From: Parahoeflea halophila | GTDB taxonomy: Bacteria > Pseudomonadota > Alphaproteobacteria > Rhizobiales > Rhizobiaceae | NCBI RefSeq assembly: GCF_900220985.1 | Contig: NZ_OCPC01000004.1 | Coordinates: 310,001-374,000 of the forward strand | DNA length: 64,000 bases | Reading direction: 5' to 3' | Part shown: piece by piece, positions 25,527 to 34,500 of the stretch | Layout of the letters: each line of letters starts with the position of its first letter | Position numbering within the stretch: position 1 is the stretch's first letter | The notes under the pieces: generated by a model | What the model was told of the DNA's origin: nothing | Database searches by the model: none | Seen by the model: the letters and a program-made list of their open reading frames with translations, nothing else | Position numbers and translations under genes: made by a program

Positions 25527-26735
25527 TCAGACGCGTTCGATGATCGTCGCGGTGCCCATGCCTGCGCCGATGCACAGTGTCACGAGAGCGGTGTTGAGGT
25601 CGCGGCGCTCAAGTTCGTCCAGCACGGTGCCGAGGATCATTGCGCCGGTGGCACCCAGCGGGTGACCCATGGCAATCGCGCCGCCATTGACGTTGATCTT
25701 GTCGGACGGGATGTCGAAGGCCTGCTGGAAGCGGAGCACGACGGAGGCGAAGGCCTCGTTGAGCTCGAACAGGTCGATGTCCTCGATCTTCATCTTGGCG
25801 CGCTTGAGAAGTTTCTCGGTCACATCGACCGGGCCGGTCAGCATCAACGCCGGGTCGGAACCAATATTGGCGAATGCCTTGATCCGAGCACGCGGCTCGA
25901 GACCCATGGTCTTGCCGCCGCGCTTGGAGCCGAGCAGCACCAGGCCGGCGCCATCGACGATACCCGAAGAGTTACCGGCATGATGGACATGGTTGATGCT
26001 CTCGATCTCTGGATGTGCCTGGATGGCGACGGAGCCAAAACCGCCCATCTCGGCCATCATGCCGAAGGAGGCGTTGAGGCTCGCCAGCGCCTGCATGTCC
26101 GTGCCCGGACGCATGTGCTCATCACGGTCGAGAATGGTCAGACCGTTGATGTCCTTGACCGGAACAACCGAGTTCTTGAAGTAACCCTTCTCCCAGGCAT
26201 TTGCAGCCCGCTTCTGGCTTTCCATCGCATAGGCGTCGACATCGTCGCGGGTGAAGCCGTACTTGGTGGCGATCAGATCGGCCGAAATCCCCTGGGGCAT
26301 GAAGTAGGCGGGAATATTGACGGAAGGATCCATGAACCAGGCGCCGCCCTGGGCGCCGATGCCGATGCGCGACATCGATTCCACACCGCCGGCGATGACG
26401 ATGTCGTCCGCACCCTGGGCGATCTTGGCGGTGCCGAAATTGATAGCATCGAGACCAGAGGCACAGAACCGGTTGATCTGGATACCGGGGGCCTCGGTGG
26501 CGTAGCCGGCTTCGAAGGTTGCCGCGCGGGCAATGTCGCCGCCGGCTTCGCCGATGGCGTCAACACAGCCCATGACAATGTCATCGACCTTTTCAGTGGC
26601 AAGTCCGTTGCGGTCGCGCAGCGCTTCGAGCATACGCGAGGCCAGCCGAACCGACGGCACTTCGTGCAGGCTTCCGTCTTTCTTGCCGCGGCCCCGCGGT
26701 GTGCGGACGTGATCGTAGACAAATACATCAACCAT
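25527..26735 (-). CDS. fadA: Acetyl-CoA C-acyltransferase (thiolase)
   Basis: This 402-residue thiolase has the nucleophilic cysteine C91 in RFCASGL, the histidine H358 in [14 protein letters not shown] and the proton-transfer cysteine C388 in CIGAGMG. It carries out the last, thiolytic step of beta-oxidation and partners the downstream FadJ-like enzyme, probably as a complex in the cytoplasm. The ATG at 26735 has GGAGAT upstream. It is separated by 30 bp from the GST gene and 17 bp from fadJ, so it is in the same operon. A biosynthetic acetyl-CoA acetyltransferase role is less likely in this context. Confidence 0.92.
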   Translation of the reverse strand: MVDVFVYDHVRTPRGRGKKDGSLHEVPSVRLASRMLEALRDRNGLATEKVDDIVMGCVDAIGEAGGDIARAATFEAGYATEAPGIQINRFCASGLDAINFGTAKIAQGADDIVIAGGVESMSRIGIGAQGGAWFMDPSVNIPAYFMPQGISADLIATKYGFTRDDVDAYAMESQKRAANAWEKGYFKNSVVPVKDINGLTILDRDEHMRPGTDMQALASLNASFGMMAEMGGFGSVAIQAHPEIESINHVHHAGNSSGIVDGAGLVLLGSKRGGKTMGLEPRARIKAFANIGSDPALMLTGPVDVTEKLLKRAKMKIEDIDLFELNEAFASVVLRFQQAFDIPSDKINVNGGAIAMGHPLGATGAMILGTVLDELERRDLNTALVTLCIGAGMGTATIIERV

Positions 26736-26765
26736 TGCGGTGATCTCCAGGGTTTGGTGTTTGGG

Positions 26766-27419
26766 TCAGGCGGTCGCCGTGGCGGGGTCCTGCCCGCTCG
26801 GCATCAGCTCTTCGGGTCTCTTGTAGCCCGGCAGGGCTGCGATGCGGTCGAGCCAGGCCGCGATGTTCGGATAGGCAGTCAGGTCCATGCCGATCTGTTC
26901 GGGCCAGTACAGGTAGCCGCACAGCGAAAGATCAGCGATGGTCGGATGGCCGGAAACGACGAAGTCCCGCCCTGCGAGATGCGCATCGAGTACCTTGAAG
27001 GCACCCTCGGCCCGGGCACGGAAGAACAGCGTCACCGGATCGTCGGTTTTCTTCATGAACAGGTTCATGAAACGGTAGGTCGCGACATAGCTGGTCAGCT
27101 TGTGATTGTCCCAGAACATCCAGCGCAGGATCTCACGCCGTTCGGACTCATTGGCCGGGCCAAAACGGTCAAACTCCAGCGACAGGTAGTCCAGAATCGC
27201 CCCCGACTGGCTCAGCAGCACCTCCCCATCCACTTTGTGATGGGTCATTACCGGCACTTCGCCCATGACGTTCATCTCGCGGTACTCGGGCGAGCGTGTC
27301 TGTCCGGTAAAGAAGGCAACTCGTCGTGGCGTCCAGTTGGCGCTGCTGAGTTCCAGCATCAAGGCCGCCTTGTAGGCGTTGCCGCTTTCCATGAAGCAAT
27401 CAAGCGTAAAGTCGGTCAT
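26766..27419 (-). CDS. Glutathione S-transferase family protein
   Basis: This 217-residue protein has an N-terminal thioredoxin-like GST domain and a C-terminal helical domain. The first part reads TLDCFMESGNAYKAALMLE, with GEVPVMTHHKV and LLSQSGAILDYL as the cis-proline and SQSxAI glutathione-binding motifs. The second has YPNIAAWLDRIAALPGYKRP. It lies 2 bp after the acyl-CoA dehydrogenase stop and 30 bp before the thiolase, so it is embedded in the beta-oxidation operon. A role in detoxifying electrophilic enoyl or epoxide intermediates is possible but inferred. The frame upstream to 27557 overlaps the dehydrogenase. Confidence 0.88.
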   Translation of the reverse strand: MTDFTLDCFMESGNAYKAALMLELSSANWTPRRVAFFTGQTRSPEYREMNVMGEVPVMTHHKVDGEVLLSQSGAILDYLSLEFDRFGPANESERREILRWMFWDNHKLTSYVATYRFMNLFMKKTDDPVTLFFRARAEGAFKVLDAHLAGRDFVVSGHPTIADLSLCGYLYWPEQIGMDLTAYPNIAAWLDRIAALPGYKRPEELMPSGQDPATATA

Positions 27420-27421
27420 TG

Positions 27422-28594
27422 TCACAGGCTCCTCGCAATCAACAGCTTCATGATCTCGTTGGTCCCGCCATAGATCCGCTGCACCCGCGCGTCGCGGAAC
27501 ATCCGGGCCACCGGGTACTCGTTCATGTAGCCATAGCCGCCATGCAGTTGCACGCATTCATCCGCCACCTTGCACTGCAGGTCGGTTGTCAGATACTTGG
27601 CCATCGACGCGGTGGTCGAGGTGAGCTGGCCTTTCAGATGCTCACCGACACAGTGATTGACAAACACCCGTGCCATGGTGGCTTCCGATTTCAGTTCCGC
27701 CAGCTTGAACTGGGTGTTCTGGAAATCCATGATCGCCTTGCCGAAGGCCTTGCGCTCCTTGACGTAGTCGATGGTGATCGCCAGCGCCCGCTCGATCATC
27801 GAGATCGCCTGGTTGGCGATCAGCAACCGCTCCTGCGGCAACTCCGTCATCAGTTGGGCAAAGCCCTGGCCTTCCTCGGTGCCAAGCATGTTTGCTGTCG
27901 GAATCCGCACATCATCGAAAAACAGCTCTGACGTGTCGTTACTCTTGAGCCCGACCTTGTCGAGATTGCGGCCACGCCGGAAACCTTCGACCTCATCGGT
28001 TTCGACCACCATCAGCGAAACGCCCTTGGCGCCCTTTGTCGGGTCGGTCTTGGTCACGACGATGATCAGGTTGGCATGCTGGCCATTGGTGATGAACGTC
28101 TTCGAACCGTTGATGACATAGTGGTTGCCATCCTTTTTTGCCGTCGTCTTGATACCCTGCAGGTCTGATCCTGCGCCTGGCTCAGTCATGGCAATCGCGC
28201 CGATCATCTCGCCGGAGGCCATTTTCGGCAGCCATTTCTGCTTCTGCTCTTCGGAGCCGAAATGCAGGATGTAGGGGGCGACGATGGCGTTGTGCAGCGC
28301 GATCCCGAAACCGTCGGTCCCGGTACGGCCGAGCGCTTCGATGATCGCTGCCTCGTGAGCGTAGGTCCCGCCCGAGCCACCATACTCCTCGGGTATCGCT
28401 GCGCATAGAAGCCCGGCTGCCCCGGCGCCTTCCCAGGCGCTGCGGTCGACCATCTCCTGTTTCTCGTAGCGGTCGTAATGCGGAACCACTTCCGCTTCCA
28501 GCCAGCGGCTGGCCATGTCCTCGAGCATGGCAACGTCGTCTTCCATCCAGTCCGGACGGGGTACGCCAAGCACTTCCGATGGCAATGTCGCCAT
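27422..28594 (-). CDS. Acyl-CoA dehydrogenase (long-chain-like)
   Basis: This 390-residue FAD flavoprotein has MTEPGAGSDLQGIKTTA, FITNGQHANL and the C-terminal IYGGTNEIMKLLIAR. The MCAD-type catalytic glutamate position near the C-terminus is glycine (YGGT). The base is expected at E268 in helix G (AISMIE), as in the long-chain (ACADL) and isovaleryl enzymes. The sequence around ELPQERLLIANQAIS supports the ACADL-like branch. It catalyses the first dehydrogenation of an acyl-CoA in the cytoplasm with ETF as acceptor. It is the second gene of the MerR-headed operon, 74 bp after the first dehydrogenase. Confidence 0.92.
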   Translation of the reverse strand: MATLPSEVLGVPRPDWMEDDVAMLEDMASRWLEAEVVPHYDRYEKQEMVDRSAWEGAGAAGLLCAAIPEEYGGSGGTYAHEAAIIEALGRTGTDGFGIALHNAIVAPYILHFGSEEQKQKWLPKMASGEMIGAIAMTEPGAGSDLQGIKTTAKKDGNHYVINGSKTFITNGQHANLIIVVTKTDPTKGAKGVSLMVVETDEVEGFRRGRNLDKVGLKSNDTSELFFDDVRIPTANMLGTEEGQGFAQLMTELPQERLLIANQAISMIERALAITIDYVKERKAFGKAIMDFQNTQFKLAELKSEATMARVFVNHCVGEHLKGQLTSTTASMAKYLTTDLQCKVADECVQLHGGYGYMNEYPVARMFRDARVQRIYGGTNEIMKLLIARSL

Positions 28595-28668
28595 GTCTTC
28601 CTCCCGAAGTTTCAGGCGGGCACATCAACATGCCCGCCCTCATTCTCAATTCAGTCAGCCAATGCCGC

Positions 28669-30465
28669 TTAGAATGCCTCCTCGGCCAGCTCCATCATGG
28701 TCTCGGCGCCGGTTTCGATGCGGGTCTTGCGCAGAGCGGTCTCGGGCATGATGCGTTCCATGTAGAACTTGCCGACCAGCAGCTTGGCCGCCAGGAACTC
28801 TTCCTTGCCGTTGGCGCCGGCGGCGCGCTTTTCAACTGCAGCCTTGGCCATCAGCGCCCACATGTAGCCAAGCGTGACAAGGCCGAACAGGTGCATGTAG
28901 TCAGTCGAGGCGGCACCGGCATTGTCGGGCTTTGCCATAGCGTTCTGCATCAACCACATGGTCGAGGCCTGCAGGTCGTTTAGCCCCTTCTTCAGGCCCT
29001 TGGTGTAGAGCGTCAGCTCTTCATTGTTGCGGTTTTCCTCGCAGAAATCGCCGACTTCCTTGAAGAACGCCATCACCGCGCGGCCACCGTTCTGGCCGAG
29101 CTTGCGGCCCACCAGATCAAGCGCCTGAATGCCGTTGGCGCCTTCATAGATCATGGCGATACGGGCATCGCGGACATACTGGCTCATGCCCCATTCCTCG
29201 ATGTAGCCGTGGCCACCGAACATCTGCTGCGCCATCACTGCATGGTCAAAGCCCTTGTCGGTGAGCACGCCCTTGACCACCGGAGTGACGAGGTTGAGCA
29301 GGTCGTCGGCTTCCTGCACATCAGCCTCGACATCAGACTTGTGAGCGATATCGGATTTGAGTGCAGTCCACAGCATGAAGGCACGACCGGCCTCGTTGAA
29401 GGCGCGGATTGTCATCAGCGTCCGGCGCACGTCGGGATGTACGATGATCGGATCGGCCTTCTTGTCGGGGAACTTGGCGCCAGACAGCGACCGGCCCTGG
29501 AGACGCTCGCGCGCATAGGCAACAGCATTCTGGTAGGCAATTTCACCCATCGCCTGGCCCTGCAGGCCGACGCCAAGGCGGGCCTCGTTCATCATCACGA
29601 ACATTGCCTTCAGACCGGCGTTTTCCTTGCCGATCAGGTAACCGGTGGCCTCGTCATAGTTCATCACGCAGGTTGCGTTGCCATGGATGCCCATCTTCTC
29701 TTCGAGCGATCCGCAGCTGACCGGATTGCGGTCGCCGAGTGAGCCGTCGTCACCGACCATGATCTTCGGCACGATGAACAGCGAAATGCCCTTCACGCCT
29801 TCCGGTGCGCCCTCGATGCGGGCGAGCACCAGATGGATGATGTTGTCCGACATGTCGTGTTCGCCAGCCGAGATGAAGATCTTCTGGCCGGAAATCTTGT
29901 AGCTGCCGTCGCCTTGCGGCACGGCCTTGGTGCGCAGCAGACCGAGATCGGTTCCGCAATGCGGTTCCGTCAGGTTCATGGTGCCGGTCCATTTGCCTTC
30001 GATCATCTTCGGCAGGAACTTGTTCTTCTGCTCGTCTGTGCCGTGTTCGGCAATCGCAGCGACAGCACCCTGGGTCAGACCCGGATACATCAGCAGCGAA
30101 AGGTTGGCCGAGATCATGTATTCGGAAACGGCTGTGTGCAGGGTGTAGGGCAGGCCCTGACCGCCATATTCGGGAGAGGCGGCAAGGCCGAGCCAACCAC
30201 CTTCGCAATATTGCTTATAGGCTTCCTTGAAGCCCTTGGGAGTCGTAACGCTGGCGTCGTCATGACGAACGCAGCCTTCCTGATCGCCGACCTGGTTGAG
30301 CGGCAGCATCACTTCTTCAGCGATCCGCGCGCCTTCCTGCAGAACGGCTTCGACAATGTCCGGACTTGCGTCGGCAAAGCCTGGAAGATTCATGTAGCGC
30401 TCGTAGCCGAGCACATCGTTGAGAATGAAAAGCGTATCGTCGACCGGAGCCTTGAAGACTGGCAT
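28669..30465 (-). CDS. Acyl-CoA dehydrogenase, large form (FadE/DmdC-like)
   Basis: This 598-residue enzyme belongs to the long bacterial acyl-CoA dehydrogenase group with an extra C-terminal domain. Motifs include MNLTEPHCGTDLGLLRTKA, KIFISAGEHDMSDN, EARLGVGLQGQAMGE and the catalytic glutamate E441 in IAMIYEGANGIQALDL. Proteins of this length include FadE-like enzymes and the 3-methylmercaptopropionyl-CoA dehydrogenase DmdC; without dmdB or dmdD nearby the fatty acid role is favoured. First gene of the operon; the predicted MerR-type promoter and operator lie 75-98 bp upstream of the ATG at 30465. Confidence 0.92.
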   Translation of the reverse strand: MPVFKAPVDDTLFILNDVLGYERYMNLPGFADASPDIVEAVLQEGARIAEEVMLPLNQVGDQEGCVRHDDASVTTPKGFKEAYKQYCEGGWLGLAASPEYGGQGLPYTLHTAVSEYMISANLSLLMYPGLTQGAVAAIAEHGTDEQKNKFLPKMIEGKWTGTMNLTEPHCGTDLGLLRTKAVPQGDGSYKISGQKIFISAGEHDMSDNIIHLVLARIEGAPEGVKGISLFIVPKIMVGDDGSLGDRNPVSCGSLEEKMGIHGNATCVMNYDEATGYLIGKENAGLKAMFVMMNEARLGVGLQGQAMGEIAYQNAVAYARERLQGRSLSGAKFPDKKADPIIVHPDVRRTLMTIRAFNEAGRAFMLWTALKSDIAHKSDVEADVQEADDLLNLVTPVVKGVLTDKGFDHAVMAQQMFGGHGYIEEWGMSQYVRDARIAMIYEGANGIQALDLVGRKLGQNGGRAVMAFFKEVGDFCEENRNNEELTLYTKGLKKGLNDLQASTMWLMQNAMAKPDNAGAASTDYMHLFGLVTLGYMWALMAKAAVEKRAAGANGKEEFLAAKLLVGKFYMERIMPETALRKTRIETGAETMMELAEEAF

Positions 30466-30530
30466 GGATCCTCATCCCTTGTGGTTGCGCCGCCGCAGGC
30501 ACGATAGCCCGGCGATCTTCGTAGAGCGGC

Positions 30531-30563
30531 ATACTAAACTTTGACGTTTGCGTAAACGTAAAA
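30531..30563 (-). promoter_or_regulatory. MerR-type promoter with palindromic operator before the beta-oxidation operon
   Basis: TTTGACGTTT (30540-30549) and AAACGTAAAA (30554-30563) form a 10-4-10 inverted repeat with one mismatch. On the minus strand it overlaps a promoter with -35 TTTACG (30562-30557) and -10 TAGTAT (30536-30531), separated by 19-20 bp, the long spacer typical of MerR-regulated promoters. The motif resembles the LiuR operator (TTTACGTwwACGTAAA-like). The rest of the 339-bp gap (30466-30804) holds the merR terminator and no gene. Confidence 0.7.
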
Positions 30564-30750
30564 AATTGGCCTGATGACGTTTTCGACCTCACCTTGAGCC
30601 CGAAATCAATCAAAAACCAGTGTTTTTTGATCCTTCGGTCAAGAAAAACTCAAAAAACAGGCCGGCTCTGTATACTCCCAATTGGGGTTTTCGGCTGTTG
30701 GGTGAAGGGGGCTGCGGCGGTTTGAAGCAATAACTTCAGGGAGTGGGCAA

Positions 30751-30777
30751 CAAAAAACCCGCCTTCTGAGCGGGTTG
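30751..30777 (-). terminator. Terminator of the MerR gene
   Basis: AACCCGC and GCGGGTT pair with a 7-nt loop, and on the minus strand the stem is followed by six T residues (30757-30752). It separates merR from the downstream operon, so the regulator is transcribed on its own. Confidence 0.88.
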
Positions 30778-30804
30778 GGGAAGCATGAAGAAGGTAAGCT
30801 GGTC

Positions 30805-31215
30805 CTAGTCCGATTCAGCCAGCATGTCCCGGACCACTGTTATGGTCCGTTCAAGCTCATCAATTGCAGTGTTGATGCTCTTGCGTTGCTCTTCCAGCAC
30901 CCGCATCTGTGCTTCGCCCTTCGATAGCGCCACCTTGAGCTGGGTGATGTTCTTGCCGCGCGGGTCGTAGAGATCGATCATCCGCTTGACCTCGGTCAGC
31001 GAGAAGCCGACCCGCTTGCCCAGCAGGATGAGTTTCAACCGGGCACGATCACGCTTGGAGAAGAGCCGCGTAACCCCGACGCGCGTTGGTTTGAGCAAGC
31101 CCTTGTCTTCATAGAAACGCAAGGTACGCAGCGTGACGCCGAACTCCTCGGCCAGATCGCCGATTTTGTAAACCGGTTCGTCATGATCGGCACTGGTGTC
31201 TGTCATGTCGTTCAT
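30805..31215 (-). CDS. MerR-family transcriptional regulator of fatty/branched-chain acid oxidation
   Basis: This regulator of about 136 residues has an N-terminal MerR winged helix-turn-helix (YKIGDLAEEFGVTLRTLRFYEDKGLL). The RLFSKRDRARLKLILLGKRVGFSLTEVKRMIDLYD wing follows, then a C-terminal dimerising coiled coil (about 95-130). There is no metal-binding cysteine pair, so it is not a metal sensor; it resembles LiuR-type regulators of acyl-CoA catabolism. The likely target is the divergent-type operator at 30540-30563 before the downstream operon. Starts at 31215 and 31206 are both possible; neither has a strong ribosome binding site. Confidence 0.85.
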   Translation of the reverse strand: MNDMTDTSADHDEPVYKIGDLAEEFGVTLRTLRFYEDKGLLKPTRVGVTRLFSKRDRARLKLILLGKRVGFSLTEVKRMIDLYDPRGKNITQLKVALSKGEAQMRVLEEQRKSINTAIDELERTITVVRDMLAESD

Positions 31216-31337
31216 GGTTGGGCAAAGCCGCTGTCTTGTTTGTTGCTCTATCAATCAATTTTGGTGTGACACTAAACAATCCGATGCGTCAAGTCGCGCC
31301 GTTTGCGGCAATCCCGGCGGAAGAAAAGTAACCTTGG

Positions 31338-31352
31338 TTAACGGGTTGTTTA
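31338..31352 (+). promoter_or_regulatory. CtrA-like half-site pair upstream of the podJ-like gene
   Basis: TTAA (31338-31341), a 7-nt spacer and TTTA (31349-31352) match seven of eight bases of the CtrA box TTAA-N7-TTAA. One GANTC lies at 31394. They fall in the 322-bp gap 31216-31537, where I see no gene. Confidence 0.35.
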
Positions 31353-31537
31353 CCACGTTTCGCCGAATGTGGGTCCGAAGAGCAGTAAGCCCGGATTCGT
31401 TGTATCTTGTTTTTGCCGGTTTGAAGTCTGGCCTTCCGGTGTCCGGGTTTTCCCCCGTGTCCCGGACGGCGGTATGGATGTGCTGCGGACGGGGGTGGGG
31501 CGGAAGCCCCGGTCAACAACGCGAAGCGGAAACAAAA

Positions 31538-34500
31538 ATGAACGGATCGCGATCTCATTCAAGCAGGGCCGGTGCCGGCGGTTCCTCACTGGATTCGCTC
31601 AATCGCACGATCGAGAGCCTTGAAGCGCGGATTGAAAGCATGCTCGGACACAGCGGTGATGCCGCTGCCGGGCGGCAGCCTGCAACATCACAGCAGGCCG
31701 AGCCCAAGAGATCGCAGCCCCAGGGCCTCGGCGGCGACCTGCTGGAGGATATTCGTGCGCGCCAACGGGCGCTGGAGCAGACCCAGCGCGAAGCGGCCAA
31801 GAAGACGGCGAAACACGCACCTGCCGCAGCGCACGGCACCGCCGCCACGGCTCCAGCCTCACGACCCGCACCAAAGGCCAGCGCTCAGTCCCAGCCCGTC
31901 GGCCACCAGGATCTCAAACCCGACCTTAGCCAGCAGCTCATTACAGAGATGGCGGCGCTGCGCCGGGAAATGCGTGAACTGCGCGCGGACGCCCGCGATC
32001 AGTCGCTGCCGCGGGAATTGCGCCAGGATCTCGCCGGCATTTCCGCTTCCATAGATGCACTTGGAACCCATGACGACGGGGCGGGTGCGCTCAGGCTGGA
32101 ACTCGATTCCATGCGCGGTATCGTCGAGCAGCTGGCCCGTGAAGACAGCGTTCGTTCGCTCGAGAGCCGTTGGCAATCGATGGAGCAGCAGGTCTCCGGT
32201 CTGGACATGACCGCGCTTCGCGAGGAACTGGTCAACCTGGCCTATCGCGTTGACGATATCCGCGAATTCCTCGCCACCATGCCTGCCTCGGGCCAGGGTC
32301 AGGCCATTGAAGACAAGATCGTCGAGCTTTCGAACACAATCGAGGCGATGACCCACCAGACCGCAGCGGCGGGACCCGATTTCCCCGCCCAGTTCGAAAT
32401 GCTGGGTGCACGGCTCGATGAGATTACCCGTGCTATCTCCGCCATGCCGGCCACTGTGTCCTCCGCGCCTGACAATGCGCCGTTCGAGCGGCTTGAAGCC
32501 CGACTCGCCTCCGTTGCCCAGAAAATCGATGAACTCGAGCCATCAGCGTTTGAAACCGAACTCGGAAGCCGCATCGAGCACCTCGCAGCACGGGTCGCGC
32601 AACTGGCAGACGAGGATGCAATCGCCCGTCTCGATGCGCGAATCGAGAATCTGCAGTCTTTGGTCGAAAATCGCGCACGTGATGATCGCATGCCCGAACT
32701 CGCCGACTATCTAAACGACATCACCGGCAAGATCGAAGCGCTCGATGCCCGCGGAATCGATGACTCGCTGATCGCCCGCCTGGATCACCTGGCCCACCAG
32801 ATCGAAGGTCTTTCGCTGCCGGCACCTCAGGCGGAAGCGGTTCCCGATGCTGTGATCGGACGTCTGGAAGCCCTCATCGGCCGTGCCGAAGCCACCGTCT
32901 CGCGCAGCGTCGATCCGTTGCCGGGGCTCGAGACCATCGATGCCCGCCTCGCTGACATTGCCCACAAACTGCAGCAGGCTGAAATCACCACCGCTGGGCA
33001 AGCCATGCAGCCGGTCAATGGACTCGAAAATGTCGAGGCGCAGCTTGCGGAGATCTCGGCACGGCTCGACCGGCCCTATGCCGAACAGGCTCCGGTGACG
33101 ATGCCGGGAATCGAAAATCTGGAAGCCCGCCTGGCAGATATCGCCGAGCGGCTGGATATGTCGAGCACAAGCGGCTCGGGTCCCAGCGACCAGGCCATGC
33201 GTGGCCTGGAAGACCAGATTGCCAACTTGTCCCGCCTGATCAGTTCCGCCCCCGCCGGTGCCGGCACGGAAGTCTTTGACGAACGCCTGGCCGCCATAGA
33301 GGAACATCTCGCGAGCAGCGATGAGTTCGTGGTCGAAGCCGCCCGTCAGGCGGCCGAAGCAGCGCTGTCGGCTTATTCCGGCCAGATGGGCAATGCACCG
33401 ACGCCGCAGGCGCTTGCCAATATGGAGGTCATCACTGCGCTGGCCGATGACCTCAAGGCTCTGGAAAGCCTGAGCCGCAAGACCGAAGACCGCACCACCC
33501 GCGCATTCGAAGCGGTTCAGGAAACCATGCTGAAGATTGCTGGTCGTCTGGAACGTCTCGATGCGCCTGCATCCCATGGTGTGGCTGATGCGCAGATGCC
33601 GCGCACCTCGACCGAGGCGCTCGACGAAGCCATGCAGGCTGCCCCGGATTACCAGGACGAAATCCACCAGGTTGAGATGAGCCATGCCGGCAACAAGGCC
33701 AACCCGGCGCGGACGCCATCGGAAGCCGCCGCAATGGCTGCGGCCTTTGCTGCAAGCCAAGAGGCAGAGACGGATGACCCGGAGCTTGCGGCAGAGCCGG
33801 ATGGCGGCAGCGAGAAGTCGTTCCTGTCCGGGCTGGCAGCCCGCATCCGCCCGGGCAAGGAAGCCGCCAAGTCGCAGTACGACCCGCAGTTTACCGAAGA
33901 CAATACGCCTCGCCTCGATCCCTCCATGGAAATGGACGCGGCAACCGCGAACATGCCGCTTGAGCCCGGCTCGGGCGCACCCGATATCAATCGCATTCTG
34001 CAGAAGGTGCGTGAGGCCCAGGCCGCTGAACGCCAGCGCGATCGTGGATCGGCCGAGAACGGTTCGGAAAAAACCGAGTTTCTCGCCTCCGCCCGCCGCG
34101 CTGCCATGGCAGCCGCTGCGGAAGTGGAAACCATCGGCAAGGCACGCAAGGCCGGTGGCGGCATGCTCGAGGTCTTCAAGTCCCGTCGCCGCCCCATCTT
34201 GATGGCAGCCGGCGCGGTTCTGCTGGCAATCATGTCCTACCCGCTGGTGTCCGGTCTTCTTTCCTCCGGGAATGAGCAATTGGCAGTCGTTGAGCCGGCC
34301 ATTGTCGAGCCGGCGACGGTAGAAAACGCCGGGATTGCCGACGACAGCGAGGTCTCTGTGGTCGGTGCCGAGGATCTGCAGCCGGTGACGGCAACCCGTC
34401 TGCCCGAGGTCCGGGTGATCGAACCGGGCGAGGACGCTCCGTTGGAACTGACCGGGACAGAACCGCCGGTGTTGTCGGCGGAGGAGACTGCCGCGATCAC

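Noticed and set aside
25509-27473. 654-codon plus-strand frame over the thiolase and GST genes
   Set aside because: Antisense to clear thiolase and GST genes with catalytic residues in place.
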